A DNA stretch of 64,000 bases from assembly GCF_003315515.1 (NCBI RefSeq), contig NZ_QNRY01000002.1, positions 110,739 to 174,738 of the forward strand, given 5' to 3'. The position numbers and the translations under genes are program-made. Shown piece by piece: positions 55,596 to 64,000 of this stretch. Below the pieces are notes generated by a model. The model saw only the letters and a program-made list of their open reading frames with translations, was not told where the DNA came from and made no database searches. The stretch is from Brenneria salicis ATCC 15712 = DSM 30166. Its GTDB lineage: Bacteria; Pseudomonadota; Gammaproteobacteria; Enterobacterales; Enterobacteriaceae. The stretch's first letter is position 1, and each line of letters opens with the position of its first letter.

Positions 55596-57254
55596 ATGTC
55601 CTCCAACCGTCTGCAACAACAGTTCATCCGTCTGTGGCAACACTTTCAGGGACAAACCACCGATACAACGTTGCAAGAGTTGGCCGGCGTCTTAACCTGT
55701 TCACGCCGTCATATCCGTTCTTTGCTGGGCGCGATGCAACGACAAGGATGGCTGACCTGGCAGGCGGAAGTCGGCAGGAGCAAGCGCTCGCAGCTTTCGT
55801 TCATTTATACCGGCTTAGCCCTGCAACAGCAGCGCGCAGAGGATTTACTGGAACAGGATCGCATCGATCAGTTGGTGCAGCTTGTCGGTGATAAAGAAGC
55901 GGTGCGTCAGATGCTGCTTGCCCACCTTGGCCGCAGTTTCCGGCAAGGCAAACATATCCTGCGAATCCTCTACTATCGCCCGTTGCGTAACTTATTGCCG
56001 GGATCGCCATTACGACGCTCGGAAATGCACATCGCCCGACAGATTTTCAGCGGCCTGACCAACATAAATGAGGAAAATGGGGAACTCACGCCCGATCTGG
56101 CGCATCACTGGCAAATGCAGGAACCGCGACGTTGGCGATTCTATTTGCGTCCGTCTATCCGTTTTCATCATGGCCGGGAACTGACGATGAACGATGTCAT
56201 CAGTTCGCTTACCCGACTAACCGAATTGCCGCTGTTTGCTCATATCGAAAACGTCACCTCGCCGATGCCTTTTGTCATTGATGTGCAGTTAAGCAGCGCC
56301 GACCACTGGCTGCCGTGGCTGCTTGGCAGTGTTCCCGCCATGATCCTGCCGCAAGAATGGCGCACCCTGCCCGATTTTGCCCGACATCCCATCGGCACGG
56401 GTCCTTATGCCGTCGTCAGCAATAACAACAGTCATATGAAAATACGCGCATTTGATGATTATTTTGGCTACCGGGCGCTGATCGATGAAGTAAATATCTG
56501 GGTGTTGCCGGATGAACCGGAAAAGATGCCGGTTTCCGTCAAGTTACAGTCCGACGATTCCCGCCATGAACAGTTGGAAAGCAGAATGGAAGAGGGCTGC
56601 TATTTCATCCTGTTCGATAAACGTTCACCACAGGTCAGGCGCCCGGAAATACGCCGCTGGCTGCGGCAGGTGTTTAACCCCATTGATTTGTTGAGCCATG
56701 CGGATGCCATTCATCAACGCGACTGGTCGCCCGCGTATAGCCTATTGCCCCGCTGGCACCATAACCAGCCAGACACGCCATTGCCCGTGCCGCCAGGACT
56801 CAAACAGATTACATTGACCTTCTATCAGGAACACCCTGAATACCGCATACTCAGTGAAATCCTGCGTGAGTTGCTGGCAAAGCATGGGGTTATTCTGCTC
56901 GTCCAGACCGTCAGTTACGAAGACTGGCATCAGGGAAACAGCGAAAGCGACATTTGGTTCAGTAGCGTGAATTGCTATTTTCCCCTCGAATTTTCCCTGT
57001 TCGCCATGCTCTACGAACTACCGTTGATGCAACACTGTCTGGATGACGATCTGCATCATGATGCACGCCAATGGCGTAACAACACACTATCCCTGGCGGA
57101 ATGGTGCGATAAGCTGGTCGACGGCGGGCAACTGCATCCCCTGCTCCATCACTGGCTGAAACTGCAAGGGCAACGCAGTATGCGCGGCATCAGAATGAAT
57201 ATGCTGGGCTGGTTCGATTTCAAATCCGCCTGGTTTGTTCCGCCAGAAAACTGA
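55596..57254 (+). CDS. sgrR: Transcriptional activator SgrR
   Basis: Activates sgrS under glucose-phosphate stress. The 552 residues have an amino winged-helix domain ([40 protein letters not shown]) and a long solute-binding-protein-like domain ([29 protein letters not shown]...[14 protein letters not shown]). The whole length aligns with E. coli SgrR, including the end [17 protein letters not shown] 55596 ([15 protein letters not shown]) matches the family start and has GGGAG upstream. Confidence 0.95.
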   Translation: MSSNRLQQQFIRLWQHFQGQTTDTTLQELAGVLTCSRRHIRSLLGAMQRQGWLTWQAEVGRSKRSQLSFIYTGLALQQQRAEDLLEQDRIDQLVQLVGDKEAVRQMLLAHLGRSFRQGKHILRILYYRPLRNLLPGSPLRRSEMHIARQIFSGLTNINEENGELTPDLAHHWQMQEPRRWRFYLRPSIRFHHGRELTMNDVISSLTRLTELPLFAHIENVTSPMPFVIDVQLSSADHWLPWLLGSVPAMILPQEWRTLPDFARHPIGTGPYAVVSNNNSHMKIRAFDDYFGYRALIDEVNIWVLPDEPEKMPVSVKLQSDDSRHEQLESRMEEGCYFILFDKRSPQVRRPEIRRWLRQVFNPIDLLSHADAIHQRDWSPAYSLLPRWHHNQPDTPLPVPPGLKQITLTFYQEHPEYRILSEILRELLAKHGVILLVQTVSYEDWHQGNSESDIWFSSVNCYFPLEFSLFAMLYELPLMQHCLDDDLHHDARQWRNNTLSLAEWCDKLVDGGQLHPLLHHWLKLQGQRSMRGIRMNMLGWFDFKSAWFVPPEN

Positions 57255-57295
57255 GAACCTTCCCCTGTTCCCTTGAACCCTTTACAATGGGCCGT

Positions 57296-57407
57296 TCTCA
57301 ACGGGGTGCGAAAAGGCGCGTGGCAGATTACACTGACGCAACGGCTTTTTCGCTGAGAAAACACCCGTCGAACCTGATCCGGTTAATACCGGCGGAGGGA
57401 TTTGAGA
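57296..57407 (+). promoter_or_regulatory. TPP riboswitch (THI element) controlling thiBPQ
   Basis: Closing stem TCTCAA (57296-57301) with TTGAGA (57402-57407). Inside are GGGGTGC, the conserved CGCTGAGAA and ACCC, then GAACCTGATCCGGTTAATACC and GGCGGAGGGA, the thiamine pyrophosphate aptamer signatures. A variable arm of about 40 bases between GGGGTGC and CGCTGAGAA is longer than in minimal examples. Such elements precede thiB (tbpA) in enterobacteria and lower expression when TPP is plentiful. Confidence 0.93.
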
Positions 57408-57497
57408 GTGTTTATCGCTGACTCAAAGACCTTTGCCCCCCATGATCCTCAGGAGTGCAAAGTGTTCATGATATTATTATTAAAACATTCAGCATCC

Positions 57498-58481
57498 ATG
57501 CTGAAGAAAATCCTGCCGTGTCTGTTACTGCTATCCGCCCCGGCGTTCGCCAAGCCAGCGCTTACCGTCTATACCTACGATTCTTTTGCCTCTGAATGGG
57601 GACCGGGCCCGGTGATCAAAACCGCATTTGAAAAAGAGTGCGCGTGTGAATTGAACTTTGTCGTTCTGGAAGATGGCGCCTCGCTCCTGAACCGTCTGCG
57701 CATGGAGGGTAAAAACAGCAAAGCGGACATTATGTTAGGGCTGGACAATAACTTGTTGCAGGCCGCGGAACAGACCGATCTGTTCATCAAAAACGATCTG
57801 GATACGCGCGCGGTCAAGGTGCCGGGCGGTTGGAACAACGCCACGTTTGTTCCTTATGACTACGGCTATTTCGCGTTTGTTTACAACAAAGAAAAGCTGA
57901 AAAACCCGCCCAAAAGCCTGAATGAACTGATCGACAGTCCAGAGCCATGGAAAGTAATCTATCAGGATCCGCGCACCAGCACGCCAGGGCTGGGTTTACT
58001 GTTATGGATGCAGCAAGTGTATGGCGATCAGGCGCCGCAGGCATGGCAAAAACTGGCGAGAAAAACCGTCACGGTCACCAAAGGGTGGAGCGAAGCCTAC
58101 GGCCTGTTCCTGAAAGGCGAGGCGGATCTGGTGCTCAGCTACACCACCTCGCCGGCGTATCACATTATTGAAGAGAAAACAGAGAATTACGCGGCGGCAA
58201 ATTTCAGCGAAGGGCATTACCTGCAAATTGAAGTCGCCGGACAACTCGCTGCCAGCAAGCAGCCGGAACTGGCAAAACGCTTCATGCAATTCATTCTAAG
58301 TCCGACATTCCAGCAGGCGATCCCCACCACCAACTGGATGTATCCGGTTATTCCAACCGCATTGCCAGCCGGATTCGCCACCCTCCCCGTACCTGAAAAC
58401 GCACTGCAATACAGCGCGCAACAGGTAGCGGAACAAAGGAATAACTGGATTCAGGCATGGCAACGCGCCGTCAGCCGCTGA
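57498..58481 (+). CDS. thiB: Thiamine/TPP-binding periplasmic protein ThiB (TbpA)
   Basis: Substrate-binding protein of the thiamine ABC importer. From MLKKILPCLLLLSAPAFAKPALTVYTYDSFASEWGPGPV on it aligns throughout with E. coli ThiB, and ATG 57498 gives exactly the E. coli length of 327. Conserved blocks are LRMEGKNSKADIMLGLDNNLL, PGGWNNATFVPYDYGYFAFVY and YQDPRTSTPGLGLLLWMQQVYG. The start is debatable: a GTG at 57462 in the same frame has AGGAG six bases upstream, whereas 57498 has no visible ribosome-binding site. The longer form would carry a 30-residue signal peptide. It overlaps thiP. Confidence 0.94.
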   Translation: MLKKILPCLLLLSAPAFAKPALTVYTYDSFASEWGPGPVIKTAFEKECACELNFVVLEDGASLLNRLRMEGKNSKADIMLGLDNNLLQAAEQTDLFIKNDLDTRAVKVPGGWNNATFVPYDYGYFAFVYNKEKLKNPPKSLNELIDSPEPWKVIYQDPRTSTPGLGLLLWMQQVYGDQAPQAWQKLARKTVTVTKGWSEAYGLFLKGEADLVLSYTTSPAYHIIEEKTENYAAANFSEGHYLQIEVAGQLAASKQPELAKRFMQFILSPTFQQAIPTTNWMYPVIPTALPAGFATLPVPENALQYSAQQVAEQRNNWIQAWQRAVSR

Positions 58482-60067
58482 CCGCAGGCAGCCTGTGGCC
58501 GGGATTACTGGCCGCGACGCTGCTAATTTCCGTCGCGGCGCTGGCTTTCGGGGCCCTATGGTTACAGGCCCCCGAGCGCCAGTGGCTGGCCTTATGGCAT
58601 GACAGCTACCTGTGGCACGTTATTCGTTTCACCTTCTGGCAGGCGTTCTTGTCCGCGCTGTGCTCCACCGTACCCGCCATTTTCCTTGCCAGAGCCTTGT
58701 TCCGCCGCCGTTTTCCCGGCCACCGCTGGTTATTACGACTTTGCGCCATGACGCTGGTTCTGCCTGTGCTGGTCGCCGTTTTTGGCCTGCTCAGCGTGTA
58801 TGGACGTCAGGGTTGGCTGGCGCAGCTAATCGGTTTTTTCGGTCTGCCCTACCCGTTTTCGCCCTATGGTCTGCAAGGCATTTTGCTGGCGCATATTTTC
58901 TTTAATCTGCCGCTGGCAACCCGCCTGTTATTGCAATCGCTGGAAGGTATTGCGACAGAGCAGCGCCAGTTGGCGGCGCAACTGGGCATGAATGGCTGGC
59001 AGCATTTTCGGATCGTCGAATGGCCCGCCCTGCGCAGGCAAATGTTACCGACCGCCGCACTGATTTTTATGCTTTGCTTCGCCAGTTTCGCCACGGTGCT
59101 GTCGCTGGGCGGCGGGCCGCAGGCGACAACCATCGAGTTGGCTATTTATCAGGCGTTAAGCTTTGATTACGATCCCTCACGCGCCGCGTTGCTGGCATTA
59201 ATCCAGATGACCTGCTGCCTCGGACTGGTGTTGTTAAGTCAGCGCCTGGGAGGTATCTTGCCGGTCGGCAGCACCCGGCGGTTGATATGGCGTAATCCGC
59301 AGGACAGCCGCTTTAGTCAGTTGTGCGATAGTTTGCTGATTGGCATGCTATTGCTGCTGGTGGTTCCGCCCTTGCTGGCGGTAATCATCGACGGCGTGAA
59401 TCTTTCACTGTTCACCGTACTGCAACAACCCGTTTTGTGGCAAACCTTGTTTACTTCGCTGCGTATCGCGCTGAGCGCCGGTTTGCTATGCATCGCGCTG
59501 ACCATGATGTTGCTCTGGAGCAGCCGGGAACTGAAATTGCGCCAACAACCGCTGTACAGCCAGTTGATGAATCTGAGCGGCATGCTGATCCTCGCCATGC
59601 CCGGCATTGTGCTGGCAACCGGCTTTTTCCTGTTACTCAACAATACGCTGGGATTGCCGGATTCGCCTTATGCGTTAGTCATCCTGACCAATGCGCTGAT
59701 GGCGATCCCCTATACGCTCAAAGTGCTGGAAAACCCGATGTACGACGTCGCCGAACGCTACAATCAACTCTGTCTGTCGCTGGATGTGCGCGGTTGGCGA
59801 CGTTTAAAGATTATCGAACTGACGTCGCTGAAACAGCCGCTGGCACAGGCGCTGGCCTTTGCCAGCGTATTATCGATTGGGGATTTTGGCGTCATTGCGT
59901 TGTTCGGCAGTGAACAGTTCCGCACATTGCCTTTTTATCTTAATCAGCAGATTGGCGCCTATCGCAGCGCCGATGGCGCCGTTACCGCACTGTTACTGAT
60001 GCTTATCTGCTTTACATTGTTCACTCTGATTGAAAAACTGGCGGGCCGTCATGATCTTTCTCGATAA
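58457..60067 (+). CDS. thiP: Thiamine/TPP ABC transporter permease ThiP
   Basis: Inner-membrane permease with two fused permease halves. The 536 residues equal E. coli ThiP. The cytoplasmic EAA loops that contact ThiQ are visible as [28 protein letters not shown] and [30 protein letters not shown]. About twelve membrane segments are present. Its start overlaps the thiB end by 25 bases, and its stop overlaps the thiQ start. Confidence 0.96.
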   Translation: MATRRQPLTAGSLWPGLLAATLLISVAALAFGALWLQAPERQWLALWHDSYLWHVIRFTFWQAFLSALCSTVPAIFLARALFRRRFPGHRWLLRLCAMTLVLPVLVAVFGLLSVYGRQGWLAQLIGFFGLPYPFSPYGLQGILLAHIFFNLPLATRLLLQSLEGIATEQRQLAAQLGMNGWQHFRIVEWPALRRQMLPTAALIFMLCFASFATVLSLGGGPQATTIELAIYQALSFDYDPSRAALLALIQMTCCLGLVLLSQRLGGILPVGSTRRLIWRNPQDSRFSQLCDSLLIGMLLLLVVPPLLAVIIDGVNLSLFTVLQQPVLWQTLFTSLRIALSAGLLCIALTMMLLWSSRELKLRQQPLYSQLMNLSGMLILAMPGIVLATGFFLLLNNTLGLPDSPYALVILTNALMAIPYTLKVLENPMYDVAERYNQLCLSLDVRGWRRLKIIELTSLKQPLAQALAFASVLSIGDFGVIALFGSEQFRTLPFYLNQQIGAYRSADGAVTALLLMLICFTLFTLIEKLAGRHDLSR

Positions 60068-60749
60068 GCTGACATACCTCTATAAAGACGTTCCCATGCG
60101 CTTCGATTTTCACGTTCAAGCGGGTGAGCGTGTGGCGATCCTCGGTCCCAGCGGCGCGGGGAAAAGCACGCTGCTGAATCTGATTGCCGGCTTTCTGATG
60201 GCGGACAGCGGAACGTTGCGGTTGAATGGCGAAGATCATCGGTTCACGCCGCCCGCCAAACGGCCCGTCTCGATCCTGTTTCAGGAAAACAACCTCTTCC
60301 CTCACCTGACCATCAATCAAAATATCGCATTGGGCCTGAACCCCGGTTTGCGTCTGAACGACAGCCAGCGTGAAACGCTGCGGCACATTGCCGATAAGGT
60401 GGGTTTGACGACATTGCTCAACCGTCTGCCGTCACAGGTTTCTGGCGGACAACGCCAACGCGCCGCGCTTGCCCGCTGTCTGATGCGTTATCGTCCCATT
60501 TTGTTGCTGGATGAACCGTTTTCGGCGTTCGATCCGGCATTGCGTCTGGAAATGCTGGAACTGCTCGACGAAATGTGTCGGGATCGCCAGATCACGCTGC
60601 TGATGGTGTCCCATAACCTGGATGACGCGATCCGCATTGCGCAACGCACCGTATTGATTGTTGATGGAAAAATGGGTTATGACGGCTCAACGCTGGCGTT
60701 ACAGAACGGCACCGCCGAAGCAGCGCGAATTCTGGGGATCACGTCATAG
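60051..60749 (+). CDS. thiQ: Thiamine/TPP ABC transporter ATPase ThiQ
   Basis: Energises ThiBP. Walker [11 protein letters not shown]-loop [12 protein letters not shown], signature [14 protein letters not shown], Walker [17 protein letters not shown] and the switch His in [11 protein letters not shown] are all present. ATG 60051 gives 232 residues, the E. coli length. A longer in-frame start at 60030 inside thiP is less likely. It ends the thiBPQ operon. Confidence 0.96.
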   Translation: MIFLDKLTYLYKDVPMRFDFHVQAGERVAILGPSGAGKSTLLNLIAGFLMADSGTLRLNGEDHRFTPPAKRPVSILFQENNLFPHLTINQNIALGLNPGLRLNDSQRETLRHIADKVGLTTLLNRLPSQVSGGQRQRAALARCLMRYRPILLLDEPFSAFDPALRLEMLELLDEMCRDRQITLLMVSHNLDDAIRIAQRTVLIVDGKMGYDGSTLALQNGTAEAARILGITS

Positions 60750-60772
60750 CGCTATTACCACGCTCCCGGCAG

Positions 60773-60794
60773 AAATGTGATCGCGCGCGAATTT
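60773..60794 (+). promoter_or_regulatory. Possible CRP site upstream of ivbL-ilvBN
   Basis: AAATGTGATC matches the left half of the CRP consensus at every position; the right half (GCGCGAATTT) is poor. A TATATA-like -10 lies at 60843-60848, putting the site roughly 70 bases before the start of transcription. The E. coli ilvB promoter is CRP-activated, which supports the call. Confidence 0.45.
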
Positions 60795-60882
60795 TGATTT
60801 TTTATCCCATGCTGGCCTTGTGTCTTTTTCATGACCTGTGCTTATATAAACAAGTTACTTAACCATGAATAACCGGAACCCC

Positions 60883-60988
60883 ATGACGCACTATTCTTCC
60901 ACTTCAGTAAGACTAAGCACCGCGCAAGTTGACGCGGTCGTTGTCGTGCGCGTGGTGGTTGGTGGTCGTCGTCGGCAGCGCGCCGTAA
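60883..60988 (+). pseudogene. ivbL: ilvB leader peptide, frame-shifted by one base
   Basis: ATG 60883 begins MTHYSSTSVRLSTAQVDAVVVVRVVV, which contains the Val-rich block of the ilvBN leader (E. coli AAVVVVRVVVVVGNAP). After the Val codon at 60958-60960 the frame goes to GGRRRQ and stays open to 61071, through the attenuator. In the next frame the sequence reads VVVVGSAP and TAA at 60986-60988, exactly the ancestral ending. One extra base in the GTTGGTGG stretch therefore explains the loss of the stop. Without it the leader would have 34 residues (E. coli 32). It could be a real mutation or an assembly error. Confidence 0.75.
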
Positions 60989-61015
60989 CGGGTTCCGAAT
61001 CCAGCAAAGATTCCC

Positions 61016-61053
61016 AAACCCCGCCGGCGCAAGCCGAGCGGGGTTTCTTGTTT
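61016..61053 (+). terminator. ilvBN transcription attenuator
   Basis: AAACCCCGC (61016-61024) pairs with GCGGGGTTT (61038-61046). The inner stem CGGC-GCAA-GCCG (61025-61036) extends it with a single bulged A. TTTCTTGTTT follows. It lies between the Val-rich leader and ilvB and is the expected attenuator. Confidence 0.85.
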
Positions 61054-61103
61054 GCACCCTCCCCGCTCTGAAAACGCACCGGCCTTGATGAAGGATATAA
61101 AAT

Positions 61104-62768
61104 ATGCGTTATACAGGCGCCCAATTGATTATCCGGCTGCTCGAACAGCAGGGTATCACCACAATCGCTGGCATCCCCGGAGGCGCGGCTCTGCCGCTAT
61201 ACGATGCGCTCAGCCAGAGCAAAACTATCCGCCACGTATTGGCACGCCATGAGCAAGGCGCGGGATTCATGGCGCAGGGCATGGCAAGGGCCGCTGACCG
61301 CGCCGCCGTTTGTCTGGCCTCAAGCGGCCCCGGCGCAACCAACCTGCTGACCGCCATTGCCGACGCCAAACTCGATTCCATTCCTCTGGTTTGTATTACC
61401 GGCCAGGTGCCTTCAAACATGATCGGGACGGATGCCTTTCAGGAAGTCGATACCTATGGCATCTCCATTCCGGTCACCAAACACAACTATCTGGTTCGTG
61501 ACATCAAAGAGTTAGCACGGGTTATTCCAGACGCTTTTCGCATCGCGCAATCTGGCCGCCCCGGTCCGGTATGGATCGATATTCCCAAAGACGTACAAAC
61601 CGCGGAGATCGAACTCGATACCCTGCCGCCAATAAGCCGGAACGATAGTCCGCCCGCCATTGATGCGCAGAAAATTGCGCAGGCTGCCGCCATGATTAAT
61701 GCGGCGCAGCGCCCGATCCTCTATCTGGGCGGCGGCATTATCAACGCCTCGGCGCACCAACAGGCGATACAACTAGCGGAACGTTCAAGTTTGCCCACCA
61801 CCATGACGCTGATGGCGTTAGGCGCTATGCCGGTGGATCATCCCCTGTCGCTCGGCATGTTAGGAATGCACGCCGCACGCTCAACCAATCTGATCTTGCA
61901 GCAGGCGGATTTGTTGATTGTGCTGGGTGCGCGCTTTGACGATCGCGCGATCGGTAAGGCAACGCAATTCTGTCCTGAAGCCAGCGTAATTCATATTGAT
62001 ATCGATCCGGCTGAATTAGGCAAGATCCGCCAGCCGCATGTCGCGTTGCATGCCGATGTCGCCAAAGCGCTGGATCAACTTTTGCCCCTGATCGATACCC
62101 AGCAACGCGAGGTATGGCGTACAACCGTCAGCGAGTTACAACAGGCGTTCCCGTTCAACATGCCGGGAGCGGACGATCCGCTCAGTCATTATGGCCTGAT
62201 CCGCGCGACCGCCCAGGCGCTGACGGACAATGCCATCATTGCCACCGATGTCGGACAACATCAGATGTGGGTAGCGCAGTCCTATCCGCTGCGCCGACCA
62301 CGACAGTGGTTGACCTCCGGCGGGCTGGGCACCATGGGCTTCGGCCTGCCTGCTGCAATGGGAGCAGCGCTGGCCGAACCTGAACGTACCGTGGTGTGTT
62401 TTTCCGGCGACGGCAGTCTGATGATGAACATTCAGGAAATGGCGACCGCTGCCGAAGAAGGACTGAATGTCAAAATCATCCTGATGAATAACCAATCGCT
62501 GGGTCTGGTGCATCAGCAGCAGGATCTGTTCTTCCGGCAACGTATTTTTGCCGCTGATTATCGCTACCGCACCAACTTTCTGGCGATTGCCGCCGGTTTC
62601 GGCTTCGCCACCTGCGATCTGAACGCGGCGGACGATCCGCGAATGGCGCTGGCGCAAGCGCTGAACCGTCCCGGCCCCGCGTTGATCCACGTCTTGATTG
62701 ATGTGAATGAAAAAGTGTATCCCATGGTGCCGCCGGGCGCCGCCAACATCGATATGATCGGAGATTAA
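61104..62768 (+). CDS. ilvB: Acetolactate synthase I, large catalytic subunit
   Basis: Valine-sensitive acetohydroxyacid synthase I. The 554 residues show the catalytic Glu in [46 protein letters not shown] and [17 protein letters not shown]. The ThDP motif begins [21 protein letters not shown] and closes at ILMNN. Overall closer to E. coli IlvB than to the IlvI encoded at 35-36.7 kb. It is preceded by the attenuator and followed 4 bases later by ilvN. Confidence 0.96.
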   Translation: MRYTGAQLIIRLLEQQGITTIAGIPGGAALPLYDALSQSKTIRHVLARHEQGAGFMAQGMARAADRAAVCLASSGPGATNLLTAIADAKLDSIPLVCITGQVPSNMIGTDAFQEVDTYGISIPVTKHNYLVRDIKELARVIPDAFRIAQSGRPGPVWIDIPKDVQTAEIELDTLPPISRNDSPPAIDAQKIAQAAAMINAAQRPILYLGGGIINASAHQQAIQLAERSSLPTTMTLMALGAMPVDHPLSLGMLGMHAARSTNLILQQADLLIVLGARFDDRAIGKATQFCPEASVIHIDIDPAELGKIRQPHVALHADVAKALDQLLPLIDTQQREVWRTTVSELQQAFPFNMPGADDPLSHYGLIRATAQALTDNAIIATDVGQHQMWVAQSYPLRRPRQWLTSGGLGTMGFGLPAAMGAALAEPERTVVCFSGDGSLMMNIQEMATAAEEGLNVKIILMNNQSLGLVHQQQDLFFRQRIFAADYRYRTNFLAIAAGFGFATCDLNAADDPRMALAQALNRPGPALIHVLIDVNEKVYPMVPPGAANIDMIGD

Positions 62769-62772
62769 GACC

Positions 62773-63066
62773 ATGCCCATTCAATCAAGCTCAAAACAGG
62801 TCACGCTGGAACTCTCGGTACGCAACCATCCCGGCGTGATGTCCCATGTTTGCGGCCTGTTTGCCCGTCGCGCCTTTAACGTGGAAGGGATCCTCTGTAT
62901 GCCGCTGGCTGGCGGCGGCGAAAGCCGTATCTGGCTTCTGGTGCAGGACGATCAGCGTCTGGCGCAGATGATAAGCCAGATCGAGAAACTGGAAGACGTG
63001 ATTAAGGTACGGCGTCATGGCGAGGAAATGCGTATCTTTGATCAGGTGGCGGAATTTTATCGCTGA
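62773..63066 (+). CDS. ilvN: Acetolactate synthase I, small regulatory subunit
   Basis: Ninety-seven residue ACT-domain subunit that confers valine inhibition: [36 protein letters not shown], then [29 protein letters not shown]. It matches E. coli IlvN (96 residues). It is the last gene of ilvBN. Confidence 0.95.
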   Translation: MPIQSSSKQVTLELSVRNHPGVMSHVCGLFARRAFNVEGILCMPLAGGGESRIWLLVQDDQRLAQMISQIEKLEDVIKVRRHGEEMRIFDQVAEFYR

Positions 63067-63403
63067 TGTGCAGTTCACATTCAGGTGCGAGCGCAGATAA
63101 CGGCTTGCGGCACTCAGTTATCGCGAAGTCTGGCTAATAAGACAGGCCGTGACGGGACTTAATCGTTGCTATGAGTCAGTATGAATTAAAAACAGAAACT
63201 AGGGAATTGGCGGAAATTTCCGGGAACAAGCTGATATTGGTAAGTCTTGCCCGGCGCGGGTTGTAGCGACAGCGAGAGACATTTTATCAAGGATTGGTCG
63301 AAAAAAAACAAAATGAGAAAAATGAGGCGGGCGTGAGATTTTTGTCATTTATTTTGATAATCGCGCGCCGCCAGAAAAAGGCCTTTAAAAGAAGTTTAAA
63401 TGG
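63067..63403. other. Intergenic stretch after ilvN
   Basis: About 340 bases between ilvN and a gene remnant. I see no convincing reading frame, RNA gene or strong terminator. It may contain the border between core chromosome and the insertion-element region to its right. Confidence 0.6.
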
Positions 63404-63661
63404 TTACTTCATCCGCATGATGATGTCATAAAGCTTCTTTAGATTCTCGTTACTTAATTTTGTTAACGATATGATGTGCTTTTCTAATCGAATCTCAACT
63501 ATGTGATATACATCACCTTTGGTTAGGCCCAACTCCTTAGCTCTTGCCCATATTGCTGAATAAAATTCATTTCTCCCTAACCCTTTGTTACTTAAAGTTG
63601 TTTTTCTTTTTATTGCAGCATCCTGCTGTAACCATTTTATAGCCTGCTCGCCTAAATAACT
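63404..63661 (-). pseudogene. Remnant of an unrecognised gene beside the transposase
   Basis: A frame of roughly 85 codons, open from near 63685 to the TAA at 63404, reads SYLGEQAIKWLQQDAAIKRK, then GLGRNEFYSAIWARAKELGLTKGDVYHIVEIRLEK and ends LYDIIMRMK. It has no ATG, GTG or TTG start in a plausible place and overlaps the end of the transposase frame. It is AT-rich compared with the core genes. The composition looks like a real protein, so this may be the 3' part of a gene cut by the insertion element. I do not recognise the family. Confidence 0.4.
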
Positions 63662-63668
63662 GCGCCTA

Positions 63669-64000
63669 TTACCGCTCCACTTTTGTTAGTCCAGGTTTGT
63701 TGCCTGGGAAAGGTGATGCGGTTTTAATAAATTGTCTGACATTTTTTAGTAACTCCCACATTGTTTTACAGTGATGATTCCGGGTTACCGTTTCGTGTAA
63801 GGCTAACCATAAGAGCTCTATTTTGTTCACCCATGGCGAGTAAATCGGCTGATAAATAAGAATAAATTTTGGATTCTTCTTCAGCCACTTCAATGTCTTT
63901 TTGCTTTTGTGAATGATGTAATTATCGACAATAAGGGTGATCGTTTTGGCGCTGCGATACGTGCTTCTCAGCTGGCATAACATATCGATGAACAAGCCTG
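63669..64000 (-). mobile_element. IS630-family transposase, carboxyl part (partial, cut by window end)
   Basis: DDE transposase fragment of about 110 residues, open to the window edge. LIVDNYIIHKSKKTLKWLKKNP carries the second catalytic Asp with the following Asn. LIYQPIYSPWVNKIELLWLALHETVTRN carries the P-x-x-SPWxNxIE-xxW block with the catalytic Glu typical of IS630/Tc1 elements. The amino-terminal part lies beyond 64000. I could not define the terminal inverted repeats. Confidence 0.8.

Noticed and set aside
55506..55676. Longer frame upstream of sgrT
   Set aside because: It would overlap the divergent sgrR start and the sgrS promoter. SgrT homology begins near the ATG at 55505, which has a strong ribosome-binding site.

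Overview
The window is chromosomal DNA of a gammaproteobacterium of the order Enterobacterales. Gene content and order are close to the E. coli 0-4 minute region (leu, sgrR-thi, ilvIH, cra, the division and cell-wall cluster, secM-secA, mutT, guaC, hof, nadC, ampDE), mostly read on the opposite strand. A candidate HrpL promoter driving an effector-like gene, an aerobactin locus and a paired palindromic repeat suggest a plant-associated member of the Pectobacteriaceae (Brenneria/Pectobacterium/Dickeya-like). That placement is inference.

Layout. 1-9.6 kb: ampE (cut by the window edge) and ampD, the nucleoside channel gene tsx with a perfect CRP site, nadC, two copies of a palindromic repeat, the ppdD-hofB-hofC pilin operon, guaC, then coaE-zapD-yacG. 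9.6-15 kb: mutT, secA, secM with a diverged arrest motif, a DUF721/DciA-like gene and lpxC. 15-32 kb: the complete division and cell-wall cluster, mraZ-rsmH-ftsL-ftsI-murE-murF-mraY-murD-ftsW-murG-murC-ddlB-ftsQ-ftsA-ftsZ, behind a promoter with three MraZ boxes. 32-39 kb: an 800-base gene-poor gap, alaE broken by an amber codon, cra, ilvIH, and a long-chain acyl-CoA synthetase gene where E. coli has leuO. 39-44 kb: leuLABCD with its attenuator.

44-55.2 kb is an accessory block between leuD and sgrS. It holds a ShiF-like exporter gene divergent from the aerobactin operon iucABCD-iutA, with a Fur box between them and a frameshift in iucB. It also holds a two-gene module (a HicA-like small protein and a helix-turn-helix protein) behind a promoter-operator palindrome, and a gene for a protein starting MGLCVSKP behind a near-consensus hrp box. 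That last gene has an in-frame TAG and ends inside a second copy of the 3' end of the small RNA SgrS.

55.2-63.1 kb: sgrS/sgrT, sgrR, a TPP riboswitch, thiBPQ, and ilvBN with a leader peptide gene (ivbL) whose stop codon is lost by a one-base shift. The window ends in a gene remnant and an IS630-type transposase gene cut by the edge.

Four genes carry lesions: alaE and the effector-like gene (in-frame TAG), iucB and ivbL (single-base shifts). They indicate either ongoing gene decay or residual sequencing error, and raw reads would separate these. The best candidates for new biology are the effector-like locus with its duplicated SgrS terminus, and the HicA-like/HTH pair.
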